Positions 22,639 through 30,732 of a stretch of 64,000 nucleotides of DNA are shown here, piece after piece. Below the pieces are notes generated by a model, which was not told the origin of the DNA, did not search any database, and saw only the letters and a program-made list of their open reading frames with translations. The translations under genes and the position numbers were made by a program. Positions within the stretch are counted from its first letter, which is position 1, and every line of letters starts with the position of its first letter. The DNA comes from Pseudomonas fluorescens (lineage in GTDB: Bacteria; Pseudomonadota; Gammaproteobacteria; Pseudomonadales; Pseudomonadaceae): assembly GCF_902497895.1 (NCBI RefSeq), contig NZ_CABVHQ010000032.1, positions 1-64,000 of the forward strand. Direction: 5' to 3'.

Positions 22639-22928
22639 TGGAAAAAAATCTCTTCGATCGTCTAGTAGAAAGCATGACGCAGATGGATGAGATCGATCGT
22701 GGTGAGCGCCAGCCATCGCGTGAATTCCATGTCGATGCTGTTCAAGTAAAGAAAATCCGCTTGGCCACCGGCCTTTCTCAGGCGGCATTTGCCAAAAGAA
22801 TCGATGTCGCGGTAGGGACATTGCGCAACTGGGAACAAGGGCGCCGCGATCCAGAAGGCCCTGCCCGTGCCCTGTTACGAGCGATTCACAATGACCCGGA
22901 ACATGTGCTGGCCGCACTCAGCTATTAA
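22638..22928 (+). CDS. HigA-like antitoxin, HTH regulator
   Basis: A 96-residue protein with an XRE-type helix-turn-helix in its C-terminal half (VKKIRLATGLSQAAFAKRIDVAVGTLRNWEQGRRDPEGPA). It is the DNA-binding antitoxin of the RelE-like toxin upstream; its ATG overlaps the toxin stop as TAATG. The start at 22638 is preferred over an ATG at 22629 because AAAGGA ends 9 nt before it. Such antitoxins bind the toxin and repress their own operon. Here it appears intact while the toxin is broken, so it may persist as an orphan regulator. Confidence 0.88.
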   Translation: MEKNLFDRLVESMTQMDEIDRGERQPSREFHVDAVQVKKIRLATGLSQAAFAKRIDVAVGTLRNWEQGRRDPEGPARALLRAIHNDPEHVLAALSY

Positions 22929-23337
22929 GTGCTCGGTCATTTGCAGGCTGTGGACTGAGTAAATGGCTAAAGGCTGGATAAAAATGCCCGTATCGCAAGA
23001 TATGGGCATTTTTTGTGCGCTACTGCTATGAAAGGACCTAACGGCGGAGTGTTGGAGTTTCCCCAGTGATTCGTACTGAGGAATCACGACGCCAAAGAGC
23101 CCGCTATCGTTAGCTCACTTTTGTTGGCGCGTGAGCCAACCGCCAACGTTGATAACTCCAAGTACTTAGTGGTACGTCATTGCGCCAAAAAAATCTAAAT
23201 CCATCCTGTTGTTTCTACGATGTTTAAGAATTCATTGCTGGAGTCGTCCTGCTGCCGGCTCTGGCATGGCCGCCAGCGAACTAAACTACTAGTTGTATCT
23301 CTGGAGCAGATGTCTCTATAGAGGCAGGAGGTGTCAA
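22929..23337. other. Intergenic region after the antitoxin gene
   Basis: It contains the terminator at 22981-23015. Beyond that I see no gene, repeat or RNA; the promoter of the AhpD-like gene is presumably in 23200-23320. Confidence 0.4.
22981..23015 (+). terminator. Rho-independent terminator of the TA locus
   Basis: AAAATGCCCGTATC at 22981-22994 pairs with GATATGGGCATTTT at 22999-23012 with one G-T pair. It is almost the same hairpin as at 18113. Confidence 0.88.
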
Positions 23338-23736
23338 ATGGCCATTCAAGATACCTATCGGGAAATTGAACAAACCCTGGGTCAGGTACCAGAGTGGATT
23401 AAGCAGATGCCGGAAAGCGGAGCGAGCGGATTCTGGGGCGTGGCCCGGGACTTCTGGCTGGCGGATACCAAGATTCCTAATAAGTACAAGGAGCTGATAG
23501 GTCTGGCGGTGTCCGGGGCGACCCGTTGTAAGTATTGCGCCCTGTTCCATACCGAAGCCGCGCGCTTGTTTGGCGCGAGCGACGAGGAGATTTCCGAAGC
23601 CAGCTTTATGGGCGCGGTGACCATGATGGGCAGCACCTATATTAACGCCCAGCAGATCGACTACGAGCAGTTCCGGCAGGAAACGCTGAGTATCATCCGG
23701 TATGTCAAAGATCACTCGCAATCCAAAGCCGCTTAA
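23338..23736 (+). CDS. AhpD-like / carboxymuconolactone decarboxylase family protein
   Basis: A 132-residue all-alpha protein of the AhpD/CMD family. The redox motif CKYCALFH (CxxCxxxH) near residue 65 is intact, so a thiol peroxidase-linked or disulfide reductase activity is likely rather than lactone decarboxylation. AGGAGGTG precedes ATG 23338 by 5 nt; the frame is open further upstream but without such a site. No signal peptide. The next gene overlaps its end by 35 nt. Confidence 0.87.
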   Translation: MAIQDTYREIEQTLGQVPEWIKQMPESGASGFWGVARDFWLADTKIPNKYKELIGLAVSGATRCKYCALFHTEAARLFGASDEEISEASFMGAVTMMGSTYINAQQIDYEQFRQETLSIIRYVKDHSQSKAA

Positions 23737-24064
23737 GCCGTTGCGCGAACCTGCCCTTCGCCAGCTGACGAAGGATAAGTTGATTGCAATCACCAGCGAT
23801 GGTCCTCGGACCACCGCTCGGTGGCAAGCGGCTGTGCTGCGAGCCATCACCGAACTAATGCAATACAGCGATACCGCCCGCGAAGAAAACCAGGACCTGC
23901 GCATTCCCTTCGCCAAAGCACTCCATGACCTCTATGCGGGACAGAAGTCCGACGCCGAGTTGACGGAAATGGTGTTGCTGATGCTGGAAGTGGAAACCGC
24001 CCCCTTTCTCGGCGAAGGGCCCCAGGCGGGAGCGGCATCTGAACCCCCGCGTTCGCAAGGGTGA
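23702..24064 (+). CDS. Hypothetical 120-residue protein
   Basis: The frame starts inside the last 35 nt of the AhpD-like gene, which suggests coupling. It has a basic N-terminus (NPKPLKPLREPALRQLTKDK), a helical middle (RWQAAVLRAITELMQYSDTA) and an acidic helical stretch (DAELTEMVLLMLEVE). No membrane segment, signal or known domain is visible, and no strong ribosome binding site. The codon use is chromosomal and no other frame competes, so I regard it as probably real. Function unknown. Confidence 0.5.
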   Translation: MSKITRNPKPLKPLREPALRQLTKDKLIAITSDGPRTTARWQAAVLRAITELMQYSDTAREENQDLRIPFAKALHDLYAGQKSDAELTEMVLLMLEVETAPFLGEGPQAGAASEPPRSQG

Positions 24065-24083
24065 TGACTTTTCCAGGATTGCC

Positions 24084-24572
24084 CTAGGGTTTTTTTGGAT
24101 AGTCGAGCGCCACTTGTGCGGGCTCGAGCTCGCCGATTTCTGACCACGACTTCGCATCGAACCTGAACTCGGCGACGGCGCACGTTGGCATGTCGGTGAT
24201 CTTGCTGGAGAGCCGCTGCGCGAGTTCGACCAACGCGGGGTTATGGCCAAAGATCATCACTGACTTCAGCCGGTTGCCCAGCGTGCGGATGACCTCGAGC
24301 AAGTCATTCGCCTCGACGGCATACAGCCGATCGTCCACGACTATGTCTTTGCGCCGGTAATCGAGTTTCCTGGCGATGATCTTCGCCGTCTCGAGCGCAC
24401 GCACGGCCGGGCTCGACAGGATCAGATCGGGCTTCAGATCGCGCTTGGCCAAGCGCTCACCAATCTTGGGCGCGTCGCGTCTGCCGCGATCGTTCAATGG
24501 GCGGTCTTTGTCGGGCTGCGCAGCGTCATCCCAACTCGACTTGGCATGGCGAATGAGAAATAACATTTTCAT
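24084..24572 (-). CDS. sixA: SixA-type phosphohistidine phosphatase
   Basis: A 162-residue histidine phosphatase. The catalytic RHG motif reads LIRHAKSSWDD near residue 8; the second arginine is in SSPAVRALETA and the second histidine in IFGHNPALVEL. In E. coli SixA removes phosphate from histidine of phosphorelay or PTS proteins. GGAGG lies just upstream of the ATG. It converges with the hypothetical gene before it. Substrate here is unknown. Confidence 0.9.
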   Translation of the reverse strand: MKMLFLIRHAKSSWDDAAQPDKDRPLNDRGRRDAPKIGERLAKRDLKPDLILSSPAVRALETAKIIARKLDYRRKDIVVDDRLYAVEANDLLEVIRTLGNRLKSVMIFGHNPALVELAQRLSSKITDMPTCAVAEFRFDAKSWSEIGELEPAQVALDYPKKP

Positions 24573-24622
24573 ACCGCCTCCGGTATACGCGGAAAATTAA
24601 TCGTGGTTTGTTTCTGGCTTCC

Positions 24623-25612
24623 TTACTCCAGACACCATTGCCGCTGACGTTTCCAATCATTTGGAAATCCCATGAGTCTCAAATAACCCAGCTCCTGCTG
24701 ATCCATGATTTCGGCCAGGCGAAGCTTCCACTGGCTGTCTGGACTGATCAAGTCGGTTAGGTAGGCCAGCATCGTCAATACGATGTATAGCCGCTGCTTG
24801 GGCTGAGGCCGGTCGGCAGGGGCAGTTGGGATGACCCATTCTTTGGGTAAGGATGGTCGAATCGAGAGATCTCGGTTCCATAGTCGTGAGTGGTGGGCAC
24901 AGCAGTTTCGAATGAAGGTCAGAGTGTGTAGCCAGGAGGCAAATACATCGAAGGGCAGACTGAATCTGGTGGCGATAGCTTTCTTATCGGCACTTCTGCC
25001 TATGGCATTGAAGAGGGTAGATACCGTCCCAAGGCTGAGTTCTTCCAGTACCGCCCATGCGGGTGGCAGCTCAGGGTGAGCATAGTTCGCTCCATAGAAT
25101 CGGAAATAGTTATCGCGCATGCGGTTTTCGATCCGCTGTTGCTGAAGCCCATCGGCGTGTCTGCCCTTTTTGATGCGATCAATCTCACGACCGAGTTTGT
25201 TGCGCTCCTTGTTCAATTGGTCCCGCAAGGGACGCAACAGTTCGGGATGCGAGTATGACGAGGAGAAGATTGACGCGTCAGCTATCCAGTCAGGTCCATA
25301 TTTTGGGCACATGTGATTGCTGATAGTCGCTCGTATGGCGACTTCGACACGTTCGATTGCATCCATGGTTATGCGCCGCAACGAACCATCGAAGCGGTAG
25401 ATGTCGACGACTGCTTTCAGGGTGCTACCGGGCTTGAAGATGTGTTCAACACCAGGTTCTTGGAAGGGGCGCATGTAGGGGCTCAGGCGAAACAGCGTGA
25501 CCACTTCGAGGAAGCGCATGGCCCGGTCGTCGTTGGCGACGTGCAGGCCTCGTTGCTTTAGCAGTTCCAATTGCTGTTCTACGCTGAGGGCCGGCTTGTC
25601 GAAGGGCCTCAT
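24623..25612 (-). CDS. Abi_2 (AbiD/AbiF-type) protein with HEPN RNase motif
   Basis: A 329-residue protein of the abortive-infection Abi_2 family. The start at ATG 25612 has GGAG 8 nt upstream. The N-terminus follows the family pattern (FDKPALSVEQQLELLKQRGL, RLSPYMRPF), and the C-terminal part carries RNCCAHHSRLWN near residue 242, which matches the RX4-6H motif of HEPN ribonucleases. Family members abort phage infection, probably by RNA cleavage. It lies next to the left boundary of the tRNA-Thr island but outside the repeat that marks it. No partner gene is adjacent. Family firm; activity inferred. Confidence 0.85.
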   Translation of the reverse strand: MRPFDKPALSVEQQLELLKQRGLHVANDDRAMRFLEVVTLFRLSPYMRPFQEPGVEHIFKPGSTLKAVVDIYRFDGSLRRITMDAIERVEVAIRATISNHMCPKYGPDWIADASIFSSSYSHPELLRPLRDQLNKERNKLGREIDRIKKGRHADGLQQQRIENRMRDNYFRFYGANYAHPELPPAWAVLEELSLGTVSTLFNAIGRSADKKAIATRFSLPFDVFASWLHTLTFIRNCCAHHSRLWNRDLSIRPSLPKEWVIPTAPADRPQPKQRLYIVLTMLAYLTDLISPDSQWKLRLAEIMDQQELGYLRLMGFPNDWKRQRQWCLE

Positions 25613-25865
25613 GTAGTTTTCTCCAGGCAAAAAAAACCCGCACGATTTGAGCTTGCTGACTGGGTCAACCTAGGCTTGGCGGGTGTGTTGGGGTGCATTT
25701 TAGGTCTGTGGAAGAGGTCGTCAACGTTGCGCTGAAGTGAAATTGTAACGGGGGCTACCTGGACAAACAGAGGATTTGGGATCAGGCATATCTGGGCAGG
25801 ATGGAGGGTGGTGCAGTCTGCGATTTTTTCAGGGGCAACCGGATTCGCGGTTGGGGCGGAGATTT

Positions 25866-25901
25866 GAAGATCAAAAGATCGCAGCCTTCGGCAGCTCCTA
25901 C
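25866..25901. repeat. Single REP element
   Basis: It ends in GCAGCCTTCGGCAGCTCCTA and is the same element as in the REPIN at 9445 and at 41112 and 60979. Confidence 0.8.
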
Positions 25902-25937
25902 GGGGGGGATGTGCAGCCGTGAGATTTTTGGATGGCG

Positions 25938-25970
25938 GAAACAACAAAGGCCCGCATTTCTGCGAGCCTT
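25938..25970 (-). terminator. Displaced tRNA-Thr terminator
   Basis: On the minus strand a stem of AAGGCTCGCA and TGCGGGCCTT with loop GAAA is followed by TTGTTGTTT. It stands right after the copy of the tRNA-Thr 3' end (25978-26000), so it is probably the native terminator of that tRNA, pushed away by the island. Confidence 0.65.
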
Positions 25971-25975
25971 CGTTT

Positions 25976-26000
25976 TGTATGGTGCGGCACCAGGAGTCGA
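25976..26000 (-). other. attL-like copy of the tRNA-Thr 3' end
   Basis: TTGTATGGTGC followed by GGCACCAGGAGTCGAA repeats the end of the tRNA-Thr gene (35298-35323) with a single missing C. After GTCGAA the two sequences diverge. This direct repeat, about 9.3 kb from the tRNA, marks the left end of the island. Confidence 0.85.
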
Positions 26001-26412
26001 ATTTAACCATAAGCCCCAGTAAAATAAGGGCTGTTGATGCTGGTTACGGATTTTACTATCCCTATTTTTACCCTAAAGGGCGATAGCACGCTTTGAAGCT
26101 AAGTGGCTCCCCTCCGAGAGAGCTGCTTGGCTCGTTGGCTCTTAATTCGAACGACCGCAGGCTCGTGTGCTCTACTTTTTGAGAAAAATTGACGCTACGC
26201 TAGGGGGTCGCTTCTGGTCGGCTTTAGCCCAAGAAGGCGGCCGAAACCATCGAGAGTGGTGGTTCCTCTCTAAGCACCTTTCGCCATCTGCCTATGAATG
26301 TTAGATTGCCATCATTGCTTGATATTTTCCCCTGTGGGGTATCAGTCGAGAGCGGGCTGTGAGAAGGGAGAGGGGCACCACATGAGAATTATCTCTGTGA
26401 GAGGATATCGAA

Positions 26413-27291
26413 TTGTATCTTGAAGAAATCGATGATCAAAGTCGAAGAGTCGCCTGGATACATGCTGTTTTGGTGCTTTCAAAGAAAATTGCAATTGGAA
26501 GTGCTAAAGCCAATGATGATCTGAGGAAAAAAATTCTCAGTGCTGGCTCTGTAGAAAATCTTTATAAGGATTTTTTCTCACTTATTCCTGTTGATGATGA
26601 AGTCGCAAAGAAAGTAACTTCAAAATTAAACAAATATACTCACTGTTTCCGTGCTGTTACATGTGTTGATGATGATTATCCGTCAAGATTGAATGAGTTT
26701 CCCGGCACTCCGCCAATAATCTATACCCAAGGAGATTTGTCTCTCCTTCAAACTGGGAAAAGTATTGCCGTTGTAGGGACTCGCCATCTTGATGAGGTCG
26801 CTCATGTCGAGCATGGGCGGCGTGTAGTTAAAAGGCTGATAAGCTCAGGCTACCGTACTATCGTTAGTGGCTTAGCTTCAGGGTCTGATACGTTAGGGCA
26901 TAGTTCAGCTATCCAATACGGAGGCAGGACCATAGCAGTGTTAGGCACTCCAATTGACACTTTTTATCCTCGAGAGAATTCTGCACTTCAGAGCGAAATT
27001 GCTCGAGATAATCTTGTCGTGAGTGAATACCCTATCGGCGTAGGATCGTTTGGATCTTATTTTGCAAATCGGAATAGAACTACTGTTGCGCTATCTAGCG
27101 ATGGAGTAGTTGTAATTCGTGCTGGTGATAAAAGTGGAACCCAATACGCGATTAGAATCTGTATGGAACAAGGCAAGCAGCTGTATGTGTTGGAAAATAA
27201 TTTAAAGGAAGCTGACTATACATGGGTCAGTAAGTACAAGAATAAAATTAAATTGGTCAGGGAGGATTTCGATGCGGGTGATAATATTTGA
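26413..27291 (+). CDS. Stand-alone DprA/SLOG-family protein
   Basis: A 292-residue protein with a DprA-type Rossmann (SLOG) domain at about 87-260: YPSRLNEFPGTPPIIYTQGD, KSIAVVGTR, IVSGLASGSDTLGH, GRTIAVLGTPIDTFYPREN and NRNRTTVALSSDGVVVIRAG all align with DprA signatures. The C-terminal winged helix of true DprA is missing, and the N-terminal 85 residues are helical and unfamiliar. The start is a TTG at 26413; AGAGGA ends about 8 nt before it and no ATG is available upstream in frame. Its end overlaps the next gene by 20 nt. It probably binds ssDNA or a nucleotide signal rather than acting in transformation; that is inference from SLOG families in conflict systems. Confidence 0.82.
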   Translation: MYLEEIDDQSRRVAWIHAVLVLSKKIAIGSAKANDDLRKKILSAGSVENLYKDFFSLIPVDDEVAKKVTSKLNKYTHCFRAVTCVDDDYPSRLNEFPGTPPIIYTQGDLSLLQTGKSIAVVGTRHLDEVAHVEHGRRVVKRLISSGYRTIVSGLASGSDTLGHSSAIQYGGRTIAVLGTPIDTFYPRENSALQSEIARDNLVVSEYPIGVGSFGSYFANRNRTTVALSSDGVVVIRAGDKSGTQYAIRICMEQGKQLYVLENNLKEADYTWVSKYKNKIKLVREDFDAGDNI

Positions 27292-28603
27292 CTTGGATTT
27301 CACTCTTGCCTCGACAGAAAACTGTCAGCCCTATCTGACAACTGTTAGGGGGCGAGGTGCGATTGCGGACGCATTGCATAATCAAAGTGTAAATGTTTCA
27401 TTTTACGATGCACGCTTGGCGAATGATTTTAATAGCTTGCAGGAAGTCGATAACTGCTGCGTAGTTGTTGTATCGGATTCGCCAAAAGACTATTGTTTGC
27501 AGATCTTGGCGCTTGGTGGTTATAAAATAGATAGCCGATTAGTATTTGGGGCTCAATCTAAGCCTTTAGTTAACTTTGAAGCGCTTCTAGAAAGCTTGGA
27601 AGAGGTATTAGGCGTCGACGCGGGAGACTTTGAGTTTCTTGTAATCGGTGATAGTCCAAAAGATATTTATTTCGCACACTCAATTCGTTCTCCGTCCGTT
27701 TTTGCAAGCTGGGGGACGCGGCATGAATTTTCTATGGTTGAGTACTCTCGACCTAGTTGTACTGCCTCAGGTGTAGAGCAGCTGAGAGAGCATATCATGG
27801 CATTTTTGCGTGGTGATTTAAATTTCGAAGACTACAATTTTAGTGGTGATTATATAACTCTGGATGTGGATAAGTTGTGTCGGGTTGAGTTAAGTGAAGC
27901 AGAGATTGGTTATGGGCATGAATATGTTCCGGATCATAACCACTATAGAAATGACCAAGATAAATGGTCCTCTAGAGATCTAAGATGGATTGTTAAGAAA
28001 GCAAAAAATTTCACTAGGCAACATCATAATTACATGCGCTCGATGCCTATGTATGGCCGCGATGGACCATACGAAACAACACCTTTAAAAAGTAAAGCAG
28101 GGCATTTCAAAAGAGATTTTTTGAAATGGTGCGTGGTAAATGGAATTTCCGGAAAAATATTGTTGGTTCCGGTTCCCTCTTCTGTTCCCCGTGAATGTAA
28201 TCTGAGCTTTACAATAGGTATTATCTGCGATTGGTGGGCGACTTGGATCAGTAAAGAATGCGAAGACATGGATATTGAGGTGCTTGACGCATTCGAAAGA
28301 TTTTGGCCTAGACAACCCTCTCATCAATCTGAGGGGCGGCGAACTATGGATGAACATTTCGATACGCTTGGAATGTTTTCTGAGAAAGCACAGAAGAAAG
28401 ATAATATAGACTATGTAATTATCGTTGATGATGTTGTGACTTCAGGCGCTCATATAAATGCGATAGCCTCATTTATTAAGACGCTAGACGTAGTTGAGGA
28501 AGAAACACCTATACTTGGTTATGCGTTGTTCAAGACAGCGCATCCTGAGCAGGAAAATACTGAAAGTGACAATGGCGGCTTCATATTCCGCTTGAATAGG
28601 TGA
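27272..28603 (+). CDS. HAD phosphatase fused to phosphoribosyltransferase
   Basis: A 443-residue two-domain protein. Residues 1-160 form a HAD-type phosphatase with the nucleophile motif FDLDFTLAST (Asp7, Asp9), motif II in VVVVSDSP, a Lys in SKP and the metal motif VIGDSPKD. Residues about 290-430 form a type I PRTase with VPVPSS and the PRPP loop VIIVDDVVTSGAH (382-394), close to ComF-like PRTases. The linker of 130 residues is unassigned. GGGAGG lies 7 nt before ATG 27272, inside the end of the DprA-like gene, so the two are translationally coupled. The pair could make, recycle or remove a nucleotide-like compound that the SLOG partner binds. Function not established. Confidence 0.82.
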   Translation: MRVIIFDLDFTLASTENCQPYLTTVRGRGAIADALHNQSVNVSFYDARLANDFNSLQEVDNCCVVVVSDSPKDYCLQILALGGYKIDSRLVFGAQSKPLVNFEALLESLEEVLGVDAGDFEFLVIGDSPKDIYFAHSIRSPSVFASWGTRHEFSMVEYSRPSCTASGVEQLREHIMAFLRGDLNFEDYNFSGDYITLDVDKLCRVELSEAEIGYGHEYVPDHNHYRNDQDKWSSRDLRWIVKKAKNFTRQHHNYMRSMPMYGRDGPYETTPLKSKAGHFKRDFLKWCVVNGISGKILLVPVPSSVPRECNLSFTIGIICDWWATWISKECEDMDIEVLDAFERFWPRQPSHQSEGRRTMDEHFDTLGMFSEKAQKKDNIDYVIIVDDVVTSGAHINAIASFIKTLDVVEEETPILGYALFKTAHPEQENTESDNGGFIFRLNR

Positions 28604-28737
28604 TTTGAATAGGCGTTATTTAGAGGTTGTCCTCTGCTTCTGCCTAACTTAGTACACGATAATTGATTTGGTCGACCTGGCGGCAGGGCCCGTCGACCGC
28701 AATCATAGAATTGATAGGTAGGTATTTTAAAAGTAAG
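28604..28737. terminator. Convergent gap with hairpin
   Basis: The only structure seen between the two converging cargo units is GGTCGAC near 28670 pairing with GTCGACC near 28693. There is no clear T run, so terminator function is uncertain. Confidence 0.3.
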
Positions 28738-30732
28738 CTAAATTGTCTCTTCTTGCAGTTTTTCAACCAGCTGCTGCTTCGTGAAGCTTTCCAAGTTATT
28801 TCGATTTGTAGTTAGTTGTTTTAACATGAAGTCGTTGCTTATATGGAAATTGTCCAGGATGCTAAACCAGTTTTTTACATAGCGCTTCGTTTTTCCATCA
28901 TCCATCACGAGGCCGGCTTCATTTTTACTTCGATGGCTTTCGATTCTGTCGGCAATTTCAGTATCGTTTTCTGAAATTTTTCTTCCTATTAAAATTAACT
29001 CTAAACGAATCGAGTCACTTTTGAATTCTGGGTAGCTTTTTAGAATTCGAGCATAGTCATCAAGCTGTTGGAGGTGCTTCCAGTTAAGTGATATGCTTGG
29101 TTTTTTAATTTCCACGACAATGCATCGATAAAATTTATTTCCTGAGGAATCTTGTTCCAGTATTTTTCGTGCTAGGAAAATATCCGTTTGACGATTAGCT
29201 CCGGATACAGTGGCTCCATCTTCCAGGTCAAGCCCTTCTTCAAGATCGCGATCTTTTATCTGCGCGCGGAGTCTCTTCGTTATTGTAGTGAACGTATCTT
29301 CTTCGGCTCCGAGAGTTTCGTATTGCGAGCCAAATAACCAGGTGTTGCTTTCAATAATCTGCTGTAAATCAGGCGTTTCGGATACATCTTTATAGTGATT
29401 GACCATTAGCTCTCTCAATCGATGGGCAGCGATTTCTCGCTTTTGAAGAGCTTCAATTGAGCTAATGATATTTTCTAACTTGGTATATTTTAATTGTGCT
29501 GCTAGCTTTTCTATCGAAGGTTGGTCAAGATCAAGAACGCTTTCCAAAATATCGATTAAGCTATTGTTCTCACTTGATACGGATAGCTTATCAAGTAAGC
29601 GAATTAAGACTTTTCGTTGCTTTTTCTTAAGAGATATTATGAATGATGGATCGCTAATGAATATTGTTTTTACTATGCCCTTGATGTGGTTTAGCTTCCA
29701 CTTCGCGTACTCTGAATCGATTCCGTTATATTCAGGGAACTCACCGCTTTCAATATAACTTTCTATTTTTTTATCAGCGAGCTTTCTGAGGAACTCTTCA
29801 TAGATTCGTTGTGTGAACTCAGAGAGTATTTTGTTTAGCTCTTTCCAGGTTTTTGAGTCGGGACTGCTTACGGGGCCATTAAAAATATCATCGCCTGAGT
29901 TGCTAAAAGTATCTGCCCAAATGGAAGATATAGAGACGCTTGTAAAGAAATCAGTTTTGTTGTTGAGGCTGCTTAGCTCTTTGTGGACTACTTTTCCTGA
30001 ACTATTAAGTAGATAAATATGCGACTTTTCCGAGCTGGGTTGGCGCTCCCATCTAACAACGCTCACGTCAAAAATTTCATTGGCGATTTGAAAGTTTTGG
30101 GTATAGATCTCATGCTCGGGAATTTCAATGGCTTGGTTATTAAGTTTTAATTGCTTGTTTTTGTCTAGTGCTAGAAACCAACCAAATGCATCTGATAATT
30201 GATCGGAAAGCGATTGTTCTGTGGGGAGGTTGCTTTTAAAGTTTTTAAGCTCAACGCATGTACCTTTTTGTTGCTCTACGAGAAGAACATTTTGTTCGTT
30301 GGCAGAAATTATGGTGCCTTTGAAATTTTTAATGTCTACGCCATTAATTTCTATAACCGCATCTTCTTGCTTGAAACGGGTGTACCACACAGCATCATTG
30401 CACATCTTGCAAAAGGCCAAGCGACCGCGACCATGTGACCCATGCTGATCGGCTATACCGCGTTTAGCGGAGTCGTTAAATTTTTTAAAATTATTTTCTG
30501 AGTTTTTAAAATCAATTCCGTTCCCGTTGTCAAGCACGGTGACAGATTCAACTCCGCCTAACTCAGTATACCGGACGCTAACATCTAATGTTGTCGCTTC
30601 TGCATCGTATCCATTCCAGATTAGTTCGAATAGTGCCTTGGAAGGATCATAATTTTTGAAGTGTTTTTTTATACCAGCATCAGTGATGTCTGCCGAGCCG
30701 GAAAAATCCATAGAGGTCATGATAGCGTCCAT
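28738..30732 (-). CDS. GHKL (Hsp90/MORC-like) ATPase fused to Shedu-like PD-(D/E)xK nuclease
   Basis: A 664-residue protein. The N-terminal third is a GHKL ATPase: N box ALFELIWNGYDA (33-44), DNGNGID (68-74) and GSHGRGRLAF (98-107). After a helical middle, residues about 455-640 look like the DUF4263/Shedu nuclease: NTWLFG (463-468), Asp517 in RQTDIFLAR, VVEIKKP (539-545, Glu541 and Lys543) and QLDDYA (556-561). This matches a D-(E-x-K) active site. An ATP-driven clamp linked to a nuclease fits a restriction-like defence protein. It is convergent with the DprA-like pair, so they are separate transcripts. No strong ribosome binding site is seen at ATG 30732; ATGs at 30720 and 30711 are alternatives. 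Strongly AT-rich. Confidence 0.82.
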   Translation of the reverse strand: MDAIMTSMDFSGSADITDAGIKKHFKNYDPSKALFELIWNGYDAEATTLDVSVRYTELGGVESVTVLDNGNGIDFKNSENNFKKFNDSAKRGIADQHGSHGRGRLAFCKMCNDAVWYTRFKQEDAVIEINGVDIKNFKGTIISANEQNVLLVEQQKGTCVELKNFKSNLPTEQSLSDQLSDAFGWFLALDKNKQLKLNNQAIEIPEHEIYTQNFQIANEIFDVSVVRWERQPSSEKSHIYLLNSSGKVVHKELSSLNNKTDFFTSVSISSIWADTFSNSGDDIFNGPVSSPDSKTWKELNKILSEFTQRIYEEFLRKLADKKIESYIESGEFPEYNGIDSEYAKWKLNHIKGIVKTIFISDPSFIISLKKKQRKVLIRLLDKLSVSSENNSLIDILESVLDLDQPSIEKLAAQLKYTKLENIISSIEALQKREIAAHRLRELMVNHYKDVSETPDLQQIIESNTWLFGSQYETLGAEEDTFTTITKRLRAQIKDRDLEEGLDLEDGATVSGANRQTDIFLARKILEQDSSGNKFYRCIVVEIKKPSISLNWKHLQQLDDYARILKSYPEFKSDSIRLELILIGRKISENDTEIADRIESHRSKNEAGLVMDDGKTKRYVKNWFSILDNFHISNDFMLKQLTTNRNNLESFTKQQLVEKLQEETI

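Larger units (their letters stand above)
25613..26412. other. Gap spanning the left island boundary
   Basis: It holds a single REP, a tRNA-type terminator and the tRNA-Thr 3'-end copy that marks the island edge, each listed separately. The island side (26003-26412) is non-coding and contains TACCCTAAA at 26069, also found as TACCCTTAAA at 35171 near the other end. I see no gene. Confidence 0.5.
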
